Assembly: GCA_020249825.1 (NCBI GenBank)
Contig: JADCEX010000090.1
Location: 1-38,856, forward strand
DNA length: 38,856 nucleotides
Direction of reading: 5' to 3'
From: Roseomonas sp.
GTDB lineage: Bacteria > Pseudomonadota > Alphaproteobacteria > Acetobacterales > Acetobacteraceae
Below are positions 16,949-25,978 of this stretch, in pieces. A model generated the notes under the pieces. The model worked only from the letters and a program-made list of their open reading frames with translations. It was not told where the DNA came from and did no database searches. A program made the position numbers and the translations under genes. Position 1 is the first letter of the stretch. Each line of letters starts with the position of its first letter.

Positions 16949-17935
16949 TCAGGCGTTTCCTCTCGAAAGCAGCCGGTCGAAATAGGCGATGGTATGCACC
17001 AGGCCCTGTTCCAGCGGGATGGTCGGTTCCCAGCCAAGCTTGGCGCGTGCCTTGGTGATATCGGGCTGGCGCTGGCGCGGGTCGTCTACCGGGGCGGGGC
17101 GGAATACCATGGGCGAAGCCGAACCGGTCAGGCGGATCACCGCTTCGGCCAATTCGATCATGGTAAACTCGCCCGGATTGCCGAGATTGATCGGCCCCGT
17201 TGTGTCTTCCGGCGCATCCATCAGCCGGCGCAAGCCTTCCACCAGATCCGCGACAAAGCAGAAGGACCGCGTCTGCTTGCCATCGCCATAGATGGTGATG
17301 GGATCACCGCGCAAAGCCTGCACGATGAAATTGGACACTACGCGCCCATCATTCGGGTGCATGCGCGGGCCATAGGTGTTGAAAATGCGCGCTACCTTGA
17401 TCGGCAGGCGGAATTGGCGGTGGTAGTCGAAGAACAGGGTTTCTGCGCAGCGCTTGCCTTCATCATAGCAGGAACGCGGCCCGATTGGGTTCACATTGCC
17501 CCAGTATTCCTCGGGCTGCGGGTGCACATTGGGGTCGCCATAAACTTCGCTGGTGGAGGCCTGCAGGATGCGCGCCTTCAGGCGCTTTGCAAGGCCCAGC
17601 ATGTTGATCGCGCCATGGACGCTGGTTTTCAGTGTCTGCACCGGGTCATGCTGGTAATGGATGGGCGATGCCGGGCAGGCGAGATTGTAGATTTCATCAA
17701 CTTCGACATAAAGCGGGAAGGTCACGTCATGGCGCAGTAATTCGAAATAGGGGTGATCCAGCAGGCTTTCTATATTGGCCTTGTTGCCGGTGAAGAAATT
17801 ATCGGCGCAGAGAACCTCATGCCCTGCGGCCAAAAGCGCATCGCATAAATGGCTGCCGACAAAGCCGGCACCACCCGTGACCAGGATGCGCTTACGCGCG
17901 TGGTATTCCCGTTTGGTTTCGTTCTTATTGTCCAT
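16949..17935 (-). CDS. UDP-glucuronate decarboxylase (UDP-xylose synthase), extended SDR
   Basis: This is a 328-residue extended short-chain dehydrogenase. The NAD-binding motif is [11 protein letters not shown] (20-30), and the catalytic pair is Y157-xxx-K161 (SCYDEGKR) with Ser/Thr at ASTSEVYG (126-133). The stretch [12 protein letters not shown] is characteristic of UDP-glucuronate decarboxylases, as are [21 protein letters not shown] and the RQPDITKA segment. It oxidises, decarboxylates and re-reduces UDP-glucuronate to UDP-xylose in the cytosol. The ATG shares one base with the TAA of the upstream gamma-glutamyltransferase-family gene (TAATG), so the two are translationally coupled; a possible glycosyltransferase follows 2 bases downstream. 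Confidence 0.9.
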   Translation of the reverse strand: MDNKNETKREYHARKRILVTGGAGFVGSHLCDALLAAGHEVLCADNFFTGNKANIESLLDHPYFELLRHDVTFPLYVEVDEIYNLACPASPIHYQHDPVQTLKTSVHGAINMLGLAKRLKARILQASTSEVYGDPNVHPQPEEYWGNVNPIGPRSCYDEGKRCAETLFFDYHRQFRLPIKVARIFNTYGPRMHPNDGRVVSNFIVQALRGDPITIYGDGKQTRSFCFVADLVEGLRRLMDAPEDTTGPINLGNPGEFTMIELAEAVIRLTGSASPMVFRPAPVDDPRQRQPDITKARAKLGWEPTIPLEQGLVHTIAYFDRLLSRGNA

Positions 17936-19773
17936 TATCGCCCCACTGCATAACCCTGCATGCCGCGCGGATTGGCACCTGCACGGATGGTGCCATCGGC
18001 TTCAAGCCGCGCGCCGGTCAGCCGCCCTTCGGACCAATCGCCACCCGCTTCCGCCTGATGGCCGCGCGCCAACAGCGCCGCCAGCACTTCTGGCGGATAG
18101 CGCCCTTCAATCACTAGCTTGCCGGGCTTCGCACCGCGCGGCCAGAAGCTGCTGATCCAATGTTCCGAATGGAAGGAAGGCGCATCAATCGCTTCCTGGA
18201 TATTCATGCCGTGATGCAGCATGCGCAGCAGCATGATGGGCTGCCATTGATCCTGCTGCTCTCCGCCCGGCGTGCCGAAGCTCATCCAGGGCGTGCCATC
18301 GCGCAGCACGAGTGCCGGTGACAGCGTGGTGCGCGGCCGCTTGTTCGGCTGCAGGCCATTGGGGAGCGTTTCATCCAGCCAGAACATCTGGCAGCGCGTG
18401 CCAAGGCAGAAGCCAAGCTCCGGAATGGCGGGCGAGGATTGCAGCCAGCCGGCGGAAGGTGTCGCGCTTACCATATTCCCGGCCGCATCAATCACATCCA
18501 CATGGCAGGTATCGCCACCCGCGGCACCAAGACGAGAGACAGTGGGCTCACCGCTGCCGGCAGCGGCGGCCATTTCCTGCGCGCGGCGGATGGCAGCGGC
18601 GTAATCCGTCCGCGGGGCGCGGCCATCCGGGGAGCCGGGGCGGAATTCCATGCTGGCGGCAGCGCCAATCAAAGCGCGGCGCGCGGCGCTATAGGCGGGC
18701 GACAACAGGGTTGCCATCGGCACATCAACGAAATTCGGGTCGCCATAAAAGGCTTCACGATCAGCGAAGGCGAGCTTCATCGCCTCTGTCACCAAATGGA
18801 TGAAATCCGCGCCCAGCGGGTCCATCGCCGCAATGTCATCGCCCGCGATCAAGGCGAGGGTTTGTAGCATGGCGGGCCCTTGGCTCCAGGGGCCGCATTT
18901 CAGCACGCGATGGCCGTGATAATCCAAGCCAAGCGGCTCTTCGATACCGGCCGACCAATTCGCCAAATCCTGCCCATTCAGCACGGCGCGGTGGCGTCGG
19001 CCGGATGTATCCATTGCCTCTGTCGTGCGGCAGAAGCGATCAATCGCTTCCGCGACAAAGCCGCGATACCAAGCGCGCCGCGCCGCTTCGATTTGCGCAA
19101 CGCGATCCCCGCCCGCGGCTTCCGCTTCGCGAACGACTCGTTCATAGGTATCCGCGAGTGTCGGGTTGGCATAAAGCCCGCCCGGCGCCGGTCCGCCATT
19201 GCGCAACCACAACGCGGCGGAGGTCTTCCATTCCGCTTCAAACAAGGGGCGCACCGAATCAATTGTGGCGCGCACGCGCGGCACCATGGGCGCGCCGTAC
19301 CGCGCATAGCCAATGGCATAGGCAAGGACATCGCGCGGCTTCCAGGTGCCGTGATCACGCAGCATCAGCATCCAGGCATCAAAGGCGCCGGGGATGGGCG
19401 CGGCCAGCATGCCGGTGCCGGGCATGATTTCATGGCCCAGGCTTTTCATCAGCGCCACATTCAAGCCGGCTGGCGCGGGGCCTTGGCCGCAAATGGCCTG
19501 CTGCTGTCCGAGGCGGGCGCTATGGAGCAACATGGGGCAATCGCCGCCCGGGCCGTTCAAATGCGGTTCCACGATTTGCAGCGTAAAGCCGGCGGCAGCC
19601 GCGGCATCAAAAGCATTGCCGCCGCGTTCCAGCACCGCCATGCCAACCTGGGAAGCGATCCAATGCGTCGAGGCCACCGCGCCAAAGGTCCCGCTGATTT
19701 CCGGGCGCGTCGTGAAGCTACGCGCCCCCTCCTTTGCCGGAAAGCCGATCGAGGCAAGGTTGGTGTGGGACAT
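17935..19773 (-). CDS. gamma-glutamyltransferase family protein (Ntn-hydrolase)
   Basis: The protein has 612 residues from the ATG at 19773 (GGAAAG upstream); a TTG two codons earlier is less likely. The large-subunit region starts with [29 protein letters not shown], the family hallmark. The expected autoprocessing nucleophile is T422 in [15 protein letters not shown], followed by the small-subunit motifs [18 protein letters not shown] and [13 protein letters not shown]. No Sec signal peptide or lipobox is seen at the N-terminus, unlike periplasmic Ggt, so the enzyme may be cytosolic. Substrates for this branch are uncertain: transfer or hydrolysis of gamma-glutamyl groups, or acylase activity. 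It is coupled by TAATG to the UDP-glucuronate decarboxylase gene. Confidence 0.88.
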   Translation of the reverse strand: MSHTNLASIGFPAKEGARSFTTRPEISGTFGAVASTHWIASQVGMAVLERGGNAFDAAAAAGFTLQIVEPHLNGPGGDCPMLLHSARLGQQQAICGQGPAPAGLNVALMKSLGHEIMPGTGMLAAPIPGAFDAWMLMLRDHGTWKPRDVLAYAIGYARYGAPMVPRVRATIDSVRPLFEAEWKTSAALWLRNGGPAPGGLYANPTLADTYERVVREAEAAGGDRVAQIEAARRAWYRGFVAEAIDRFCRTTEAMDTSGRRHRAVLNGQDLANWSAGIEEPLGLDYHGHRVLKCGPWSQGPAMLQTLALIAGDDIAAMDPLGADFIHLVTEAMKLAFADREAFYGDPNFVDVPMATLLSPAYSAARRALIGAAASMEFRPGSPDGRAPRTDYAAAIRRAQEMAAAAGSGEPTVSRLGAAGGDTCHVDVIDAAGNMVSATPSAGWLQSSPAIPELGFCLGTRCQMFWLDETLPNGLQPNKRPRTTLSPALVLRDGTPWMSFGTPGGEQQDQWQPIMLLRMLHHGMNIQEAIDAPSFHSEHWISSFWPRGAKPGKLVIEGRYPPEVLAALLARGHQAEAGGDWSEGRLTGARLEADGTIRAGANPRGMQGYAVGR

Positions 19774-19792
19774 GGGCAAGGCTTTCCATCTT

Positions 19793-19830
19793 CCATCGGG
19801 CCGGCCGATGCGCCCGGCCCGATGGTTTTT
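19793..19830 (+). terminator. strong stem-loop with T-tract, antisense to flanking genes
   Basis: CCATCGGGCCGG (19793-19804) pairs perfectly with CCGGCCCGATGG (19814-19825) over a 9-base loop, and TTTTT follows at 19826-19830 on the plus strand. It has the form of an intrinsic terminator for plus-strand transcripts, yet the genes on both sides are on the minus strand. On the minus strand the same stem lies 20 bases before the ggt start codon, so it would be a leader hairpin close to the ribosome site. Confidence 0.5.
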
Positions 19831-19889
19831 AAGCGAAATGGTCAGAAAGACAAAGCTAACGCCTCGGCCAACCTGTCATGAGAGGCCGC

Positions 19890-20768
19890 TCAGCCCTCCT
19901 CGCGCCGCGCCGCGCGCTCACTCATCAGGCAGGCAAGAACAACAATGGTGGCCCCCGCAAGGGTCCAGGCGCCAGGCCAGAGCTGCCAAATGGCGGCATC
20001 CAGCATCAGTGCGAAGACCAGCGCGGTGAATTCCAGCGGTGCCAGCCGTGCCGCGCGATCAATGCTGAAGGCAATCGCAAGCGCCAGGGTCGCGCCCCCG
20101 GCAAAGAGCCCATTGGCAATCAGCGCCACCCAATCATAGGCATTGGGCGTGACCCAATCGGCGATGGCAAAGGGCAGAATCGCCAGGAAGAGCGGGCCGG
20201 ATGACCAGAAGATCAACCGTGCCGCATTCTGTTCGGCGCGCAATATGCGGCTGATTGTCAAAAACCCGGCATAGGTCATGGTGCCAAGAAACGCCCAGGC
20301 ATAGGCATGCCAAGGAACAGGCGCAGAAGAAGCCGAAGCCGTGAGCGCCGGCAGCATCGCGACCATGACGCCCAGAAACCCGACTGCGGACCAGAACCAG
20401 ACGGCGCGGCCATTCCTTTCGCCCAAGACAAGTGCGGCCAAAAGCAGGGTGAAAAAGGGCGCGGTGAAATAGACCAGGTAACCCTCAGCCAGGGGGATGT
20501 CGCGAAAGGCCAGGAAGAAGCCATAGGCGGAACCTGCCATGCATAGGGCGCGCAGCAAATGCAGCCCGGGGCGCGGCGTTGCAATCGGCCCGCCTGCGCC
20601 GCGCCGCAATAGTCGCAGCGACCCGAGCAGAACAAGCAAGGTCCCATAACGAATGATCAGCACCTGGTCCGCGCCATAGCGCCCGGCCAGCAGCTTCGAA
20701 TTGGCATCGAGCAGCGCAAAAAGCGCCATGGCCCCTACCAGCAGCAGCGGCCCCTTGTAGTTTGTCAT
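19890..20768 (-). CDS. EamA/DMT-family transporter
   Basis: The 292-residue protein has ten predicted hydrophobic segments arranged as two five-helix EamA repeats. Signature features are the N-terminal helix GPLLLVGAMALFALLDANSKLLAGR, the LLRALCMAGSAYGFFLAFRDIPLAEGYLVYFTAPFFTLLLAALVLGER stretch ending in the conserved glutamate (given here as its landmarks LAEGYLV and VLGER), and a second repeat ending LEFTALVFALMLD. DMT proteins export amino acids, purines or other metabolites across the inner membrane; the substrate is not predictable. It lies downstream of the protease genes on the same strand with 89 bases between and 116 bases upstream of the gamma-glutamyltransferase gene. Confidence 0.9.
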   Translation of the reverse strand: MTNYKGPLLLVGAMALFALLDANSKLLAGRYGADQVLIIRYGTLLVLLGSLRLLRRGAGGPIATPRPGLHLLRALCMAGSAYGFFLAFRDIPLAEGYLVYFTAPFFTLLLAALVLGERNGRAVWFWSAVGFLGVMVAMLPALTASASSAPVPWHAYAWAFLGTMTYAGFLTISRILRAEQNAARLIFWSSGPLFLAILPFAIADWVTPNAYDWVALIANGLFAGGATLALAIAFSIDRAARLAPLEFTALVFALMLDAAIWQLWPGAWTLAGATIVVLACLMSERAARREEG

Positions 20769-20789
20769 GGAGATCCCGGACTGGCGTGG

Positions 20790-20808
20790 TGCCGAAAGGG
20801 CTTCGGCA
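20790..20808. other. 7-bp perfect stem-loop between protease and EamA genes
   Basis: TGCCGAA (20790-20796) pairs with TTCGGCA (20802-20808) over a 5-base loop in the 89-base gap before the EamA start. A second small perfect hairpin (GGCTGA/TCAGCC, 20849-20863) includes the stop codon of the protease gene. Neither has a T-tract on the minus strand, so termination or processing is only possible. Confidence 0.25.
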
Positions 20809-20857
20809 GAAGGCTTCTCGCCCCGCGATCAGGGGGCGTCAAGCGGTTGGCTGATCG

Positions 20858-22678
20858 TCAGCCCCAAGCCGCAAACGGGGCCAGGATATCGGCAAGTTGG
20901 GTGCCGCCCAAAAGCACCACATCATCGCCATCGCCAGTGTCGAAAACACCACCAAGCCCATCGGCGATCAGCAGATCATTGCCTGCGCCGCCGTAAAGAC
21001 TTTCGGCACCCTGGCCACCATTCAGTGTATCGTCTCCCCCATTGCCAATGAGCATATTGGCGCCAGCATCGCCGATGAAGCTGTCGGCACCCTGCCCGCC
21101 AGCGGCGCCTTCAATGCTGATCAGCACATCCTGGCCGTATTCAAGGCCCGAGGCCGCACCAGACAAAAGATCAAGGATTACGCCTTCGCTTGCCGCGTGA
21201 TAATCCGCGATATCAAACCCCTCGCCACCGATCAGGCGGTCATTCCCGCTGCCCCCATCAAGGCTATCATTGCCCGTACCACCATCCAGCGTATCCGCGC
21301 CCGTATTGCCGATAAGAACATTCCCATTCGAATTGCCGAACAGGCTATCCGCACCATTGCCGCCAATCGCGCCTTCAAGGACCACGCCACGGGCAATGGT
21401 TATATTATTGTTGATGCCACCAATGGAAGAAAAAGCTTCAGCGTTCAGATTGATGATCTGGTTCGCGCCATAGCCCGAAGCATCCAGCGTATCCGCCCCG
21501 CCCGTGTCATAGATGGTGAAGGCCGGTGCGGTTGTGTAATTTGCGAAATCATACAGCGAACCGGCGGTCGCATTATGGCCATAAACATTGTTGCCAGAAT
21601 TGAATGCCGTATTCGCACCATAGTAATCATGCACTGCGACGATATCGCCCAAGCTTGGCCCCATAACCACACGATAGCTGCCGAATTGCGCATCCGCCTG
21701 ATCGAAATACGACATGATCGTATAGGACCAGATGTCATTCTGATAAAGGTTATCAATGCCATAGGTTGCAGTCGCGTTATAGGCCCCGCCATGCCCAAGC
21801 CCAAGCGCATGACCAATTTCATGCACATAGGTCTGGAAGGAATAGCTATCTATGGCGGTACCGTAGCTATTGAGCCAGCCGATACCAATGTTGATGCTTG
21901 CTGATGTAATGAAGCCATTGCTGACTGAGGAAAATGCAAAAGCCCCCGATTGATTATCGTCAAGGGTGATATTGCTGCCCGAGGTGACTTCCTCAAAAAC
22001 CAGGTTGGTGACATTGGCCCAGCTTGCAAAGGCAGCACGCGCCAGCGTTTGGCCAGCGGCAGTGAGCCCTGTCAGATTATAAGTGATGATATTGTCGGCG
22101 CTTACATCCCAACGGCGACCACCATCACCCCAGAAGCCGGCGGTCAGGAAATCAGCGATTTCATCAAGCGTATAGGTCGGCGGTATGAATTCAATGATGG
22201 AAAGCTGATAGCCGCCCACGAATCTCTCATTCCAGGCGCCGGCATCAAGGAAGTATCGCCCGGTTTCGGTCGCAATCCAATTCAGGCGCGAATTGCGCAA
22301 GACGCCATTGCGGATATCGTCATTCTGCGCAATCAGGCCCCCGCTGGCGTTACGCAGATAAAGATAAGGGTCTTCCAGCGCGCCATACCCATCAACTGCA
22401 ACACCATTCAGCGTGATCTGGTATCGCGTGCCCGCCACCAGATCCACCGCATACCAATCATGATCGCCATTCACCTCAAGCACGCTGGTGATCGGTGTGC
22501 CTAGGGTCAGGGAAATCGTGGTTGTGGGATCGCCTGGCACATCGGTCGCGCCATTGGCGGGCGAAGGCGCAGGGCCGCCCAGCATCGCCGTTCCAAATGC
22601 GTCCTGGCAGCCAGTGCATTGGCAGCCAGAGTTCGTGTCCTGTTCCGCGCGGATGTTGGTGCAAACGAAACCGGGCAT
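20858..22678 (-). CDS. serralysin-like M10 metallopeptidase with PPC and RTX repeats (paralogue 1)
   Basis: The protein has 606 residues. In order: N-terminal four-cysteine segment (C6, C19, C21, C24), a pre-peptidase C-terminal (PPC) beta domain (about 50-162, including GDHDWYAVDLVAGTRY and QNDD), an M10 zinc protease domain with H286-E287-x2-H290-x5-H296 (HEIGHALGLGH) and Met-turn M322 (SYTIMSYFD), and glycine/aspartate RTX nonapeptide repeats at about 436-490 and 526-570 that bind calcium. There is no Sec signal; a C-terminal secretion signal for a type I exporter is expected (ends with a hydrophobic run before AAWG). It is secreted and probably proteolytic. It follows its close paralogue by 232 bases. 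Exporter genes and an inhibitor gene are not nearby. Confidence 0.92.
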   Translation of the reverse strand: MPGFVCTNIRAEQDTNSGCQCTGCQDAFGTAMLGGPAPSPANGATDVPGDPTTTISLTLGTPITSVLEVNGDHDWYAVDLVAGTRYQITLNGVAVDGYGALEDPYLYLRNASGGLIAQNDDIRNGVLRNSRLNWIATETGRYFLDAGAWNERFVGGYQLSIIEFIPPTYTLDEIADFLTAGFWGDGGRRWDVSADNIITYNLTGLTAAGQTLARAAFASWANVTNLVFEEVTSGSNITLDDNQSGAFAFSSVSNGFITSASINIGIGWLNSYGTAIDSYSFQTYVHEIGHALGLGHGGAYNATATYGIDNLYQNDIWSYTIMSYFDQADAQFGSYRVVMGPSLGDIVAVHDYYGANTAFNSGNNVYGHNATAGSLYDFANYTTAPAFTIYDTGGADTLDASGYGANQIINLNAEAFSSIGGINNNITIARGVVLEGAIGGNGADSLFGNSNGNVLIGNTGADTLDGGTGNDSLDGGSGNDRLIGGEGFDIADYHAASEGVILDLLSGAASGLEYGQDVLISIEGAAGGQGADSFIGDAGANMLIGNGGDDTLNGGQGAESLYGGAGNDLLIADGLGGVFDTGDGDDVVLLGGTQLADILAPFAAWG

Positions 22679-22752
22679 GCGCCTACCAAACTCCTCAAAA
22701 ACTCGGAATTTCTAGCATCGCGTTCGTGTTTGAAGCAATAAAGCTCGGCTGT

Positions 22753-22782
22753 ATTATTGTGTCTACCTGGTTGGCTTTGTAA
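22753..22782 (-). promoter_or_regulatory. possible sigma-70-type promoter for protease paralogue 1
   Basis: On the minus strand TTACAA (22782-22777) is followed after 18 bases by AATAAT (22758-22753), about 75 bases before the ATG at 22678. The 232-base gap between the proteases is visibly richer in A/T than the coding regions. The match to consensus is weak, and read-through from the upstream protease gene is an alternative. Confidence 0.22.
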
Positions 22783-22910
22783 CGGCAGTCACCTTCTTGC
22801 AGCAGGGTGCGATGAAGGCGGAGCACAACGCCCATGGAAGCGTCTCGCCTTGCGCCAAAAATGCCTCTGCGGTTACCTTACCTGTTACAATGAAGCGGAA
22901 TACGGCATGC

Positions 22911-24743
22911 CTAACCTGTCAATGAGAAAAGCAACAGGATCTCGGACAACGACGTGCCGCCAAGCAGAATGATATCATTGCCATCACCACCGTTGAGATA
23001 ATCCCCATCCCCATCAGCGATTAACATATCATTGCCCGCGTCACCGTAAAGATTATCGCTTCCTGCACCGCCACTCAGCGTATCCGCACCAGCATTGCCA
23101 AAGAACACATCATCGCCGGCGCCGCCCAGGAAGTTATCCGAACCTTGCCCGCCGGCAGCCCCCTCAATATCAACGAAAGTATCCGTCCCGATACCGCTAC
23201 CCGAGGCTGTGCCCGAGGCAAAATTGAAGGAAATGGCGCCGCTGAACCGACCATAATCAATGATATCCGTACCAGAGCCACCGATCAGGCGATCATCACC
23301 CGCGCCACCATCCAGACTGTCATTGCCAGCACCGCCATTCAGCGTATCCGCACCCGCATTGCCGAATAGCAAATTGTTGCCCGCATTGCCGAGCACGCTG
23401 TCTGCGCCACTACCGCCAACCGCACCTTCAATGATCACACCCCGCGCGACAGAGATATTATTGATAAGGCCACCGATCGAAGAAAAGGCTTCAGGGTTCA
23501 GATTGATGGTCTGGTTTACGCCATAGCCTGAAGCATCAAGCGTATCCGACCCGCCGGTATCGTAGATGGTAAAGGCCGGCGTGGTACTGTAATTCGCAAA
23601 ATCATAGAGCGATCCGGCGGTCGCATTTCGGCCGTAAACACTATTGCCTGAATTGAAACTCGTATTCGCTCCATACATGCTGTGCATCGCCACGATATCA
23701 GCGAGGCTGGGCCCCATCACAAAGCGATAGCTGCCGAACCCGGCGTCTGCCTGGTCAAAATAGGACATCACGGAATAGGCCCAGTTATCGTTCTGGTAGT
23801 GATTATCCACCCCGTAGGTCGCCCAGCCATTATAATCCCCACCATGCCCAAGCCCAAGCGCATGGCCAATTTCATGCACATAGGTCTGGAAGGAATAGCT
23901 ATCCAGCGTGGTGCCGTAATCCGCAAGCCATTGGACATCAACATTCACCTGCATGGAGGTGATGCTACCCCACTCGTCCCAATTGCCATCGGCAAAGGCG
24001 CCATCCTGATTATCGTCAAACAGGATATCACCGCCAAGGGAGACTTCCTGAAACACCAGATTGGTCACATTGGCCCAGGTCTGAAAGGCGGCGCGTGCGA
24101 GTGTCTGGCCTTCTGCTGTCAGTGCAGCCAGATTGTAGGTAATGACATTGTCACTGGTCGTGTCCCAGCGATGCGCGCCATAAAAGCCCCAATAGCCAGT
24201 GATCAGATAATCCGCGATCTGATCCAAGGTGTAGGTGGGCGTGGTCGGTGCCGAAACTTCACTGATGGCAAGGCGATAACCGCCAGAGTAACCATCATCA
24301 TACGCGCCGACATCAAGATAGTATCGCCCGGTGGCCGTTGCGGTGAAGGTGAGGCGGGAATTCAGAGTCCCGCCGAAATCATCATTCTCTGCTACCAGAC
24401 TGCCGCTGGCGTTGCGGAGGCGGAGATAGGGGTCAGATAGCGCGCCATAGCTGCCGTAAGCGGCGCCATCCAGCGAAATGGTGTAACGTTGCCCCGCCAC
24501 CAGATCCACGGCGAACCAGTCCCGGTCGCCCCGAGTATTGACCGCACCGTTGAGCGACGCACCGATGGCAAGAGTTACGGTTGTTGAGGCATCGCCTGGC
24601 ACCGTATCGCCTGTTCCCTGCCCGGGCGGGGGCTCAGGCTCGCCAATGGCCGGCCCCTTCACGGCTTCCTGGCAGCCAGCGCAGCGGCAGCCGGTAAAGA
24701 CGCGCGGTTCATTCGCGACAAGGTTGCAACTGAAACGATCCAT
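22911..24743 (-). CDS. serralysin-like M10 metallopeptidase with PPC and RTX repeats (paralogue 2)
   Basis: The 610-residue protein is colinear with the downstream paralogue: cysteines C6, C19, C21, C24, a Pro/Gly linker (31-48), PPC domain (about 50-162, with RGDRDWFAVDLVAGQRY and ENDDF), protease domain with H290-E291-x2-H294-x5-H300 and Met-turn M326 (YSVMSYFD), and two blocks of RTX repeats near 440-495 and 530-590. Long stretches such as SYSFQTYVHEIGHALGLGHG and TAGSLYDFANY are the same in both, showing a duplication. Divergence is greatest between residues 240 and 275 of the protease domain and between the RTX blocks. There is no Sec signal. The ATG at 24743 lacks a clear ribosome site. 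It is divergent from pyrD. Confidence 0.92.
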   Translation of the reverse strand: MDRFSCNLVANEPRVFTGCRCAGCQEAVKGPAIGEPEPPPGQGTGDTVPGDASTTVTLAIGASLNGAVNTRGDRDWFAVDLVAGQRYTISLDGAAYGSYGALSDPYLRLRNASGSLVAENDDFGGTLNSRLTFTATATGRYYLDVGAYDDGYSGGYRLAISEVSAPTTPTYTLDQIADYLITGYWGFYGAHRWDTTSDNVITYNLAALTAEGQTLARAAFQTWANVTNLVFQEVSLGGDILFDDNQDGAFADGNWDEWGSITSMQVNVDVQWLADYGTTLDSYSFQTYVHEIGHALGLGHGGDYNGWATYGVDNHYQNDNWAYSVMSYFDQADAGFGSYRFVMGPSLADIVAMHSMYGANTSFNSGNSVYGRNATAGSLYDFANYSTTPAFTIYDTGGSDTLDASGYGVNQTINLNPEAFSSIGGLINNISVARGVIIEGAVGGSGADSVLGNAGNNLLFGNAGADTLNGGAGNDSLDGGAGDDRLIGGSGTDIIDYGRFSGAISFNFASGTASGSGIGTDTFVDIEGAAGGQGSDNFLGGAGDDVFFGNAGADTLSGGAGSDNLYGDAGNDMLIADGDGDYLNGGDGNDIILLGGTSLSEILLLFSLTG

Positions 24744-24919
24744 GATGAGCGCTTGCAGGTCCGAGCACAGCTGACAGGCTGAGATTAAGAACAGCCTATG
24801 CCCAAGGCAAGGGAAAAAGCGGGATATGCATCGGCTGCCGACTGGCCCCTTTGCGCTGCTCAGGCTTGCCTATTTCTTCGGGCCTTCCCCCAGGTCGCGG
24901 ACCGGGGCAGAAGGACGTC

Positions 24920-25978
24920 ATGAAACCCGCCATTGCCTCCGCCCTTATGCCGCTCATGCGCGGCATGGATGCCGAAACCGCCCATGGTATCGCGCTCCGT
25001 GCCCTCTCCCTTGGCCTTGCCGGCCGGGATAGCGGCGCGGATTACCCAAGCCTTGCCACCGAAGTCGCGGGGCTTCGCTTCCGCAATCCGCTCGGCCTTG
25101 CCGCTGGTTTTGACAAGAACGCCGAAGCAGTGCTGCCGCTGCTCCGCCTCGGCTTCGGTTGTGTCGAAGCGGGCACGGTCACGCCGCGCCCTCAGGCGGG
25201 CAATCCGCGCCCGAGACTGTTCCGCCTGACCGAAGACCAAGCCGTGATCAACCGCATGGGCTTCAACAATGCTGGGCTCGATGCCTATCTGGCGCGGCTG
25301 AGGGCCTTGCCGCGGCCCTTGCTTGGTATTTTTGGTGCGAATATCGGCATCAATAAGGAAGGCGCCGATCCGGAACGCGACTATCCGGCACTTTATGAGG
25401 CGCTGGCGCCTTACGCCGATTACGTGACCGTCAATGTCTCCTCCCCCAATACGCCGGGCCTCCGGGATTTGCAGGGGGAAGAACGCCTGGCCGCGATTCT
25501 TGCCGCCATCAATACGCGTCGCGCAGCGCTGGCCAAGCGCCCGCCCTTATTCGTAAAAATCGCGCCTGATCTGGCCGATGATGCCTTGGGCCCGATTGTG
25601 GAAGCCTGCGTGGCGCAGGGTATTGCGGGGCTTATTATTTCCAACACCACCATCACGCGCCCGGCGTCCCTGCAATCGGCGCTCAAGGATCAGGCGGGCG
25701 GGCTTTCCGGTGCGCCGCTTTTCGCGCTCTCCACTGACATGCTGCGCCGCTGCTACCATATTGCGCAGGGCCGGCTTGCGCTGATTGGCGTGGGCGGCAT
25801 TGCCAACGCCGAACAGGCCTATGCCAAAATCCGCGCCGGCGCTTCGCTCGTGCAGCTTTACTCCGGTTTCGCCTATGCCGGGCCTGTTCTGGTGCGGCAG
25901 ATTCTTGATGGCCTTGCCGCGCTGCTTGTGCGTGATGGCTTTACCTCGGTCGCCGATGCTGTCGGCAAGGATGCGTGA
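24920..25978 (+). CDS. pyrD: dihydroorotate dehydrogenase (quinone), class 2
   Basis: The protein has 352 residues from the ATG at 24920, which has GAAGGA 5 bases upstream; an in-frame TTG at 24851 is unsupported. Class 2 features are all seen: an N-terminal helical membrane-binding region (1-40), PLGLAAGFDKNAEA, GTVTPRPQAGNPRPRLFRL, NRMGFNNAG, and the catalytic serine S175 in VNVSSPNTPGLRDLQ. FMN phosphate-binding glycine motifs occur near the C-terminus (GVGGIANAEQA, QLYSGFAYAGP). It oxidises dihydroorotate to orotate at the inner membrane with quinone, the fourth step of pyrimidine synthesis. The stop overlaps the next start by one base (TGATG). Confidence 0.95.
   Translation: MKPAIASALMPLMRGMDAETAHGIALRALSLGLAGRDSGADYPSLATEVAGLRFRNPLGLAAGFDKNAEAVLPLLRLGFGCVEAGTVTPRPQAGNPRPRLFRLTEDQAVINRMGFNNAGLDAYLARLRALPRPLLGIFGANIGINKEGADPERDYPALYEALAPYADYVTVNVSSPNTPGLRDLQGEERLAAILAAINTRRAALAKRPPLFVKIAPDLADDALGPIVEACVAQGIAGLIISNTTITRPASLQSALKDQAGGLSGAPLFALSTDMLRRCYHIAQGRLALIGVGGIANAEQAYAKIRAGASLVQLYSGFAYAGPVLVRQILDGLAALLVRDGFTSVADAVGKDA

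Noticed and set aside
18880-19881. 333-residue plus-strand open frame opposite the gamma-glutamyltransferase gene
   Set aside because: No domain, biased composition, and it runs through the terminator-like stem at 19793-19830.
21000-21400. short direct repeats that could suggest a CRISPR array
   Set aside because: The repeats are in frame with glycine/aspartate RTX nonapeptides, have no constant spacer pattern and no cas genes nearby.
20897-21904. 335-residue plus-strand open frame opposite protease paralogue 1, rich in Ile/Ala
   Set aside because: Its periodic sequence is simply the reverse complement of RTX and protease coding sequence; the same pattern recurs opposite paralogue 2.
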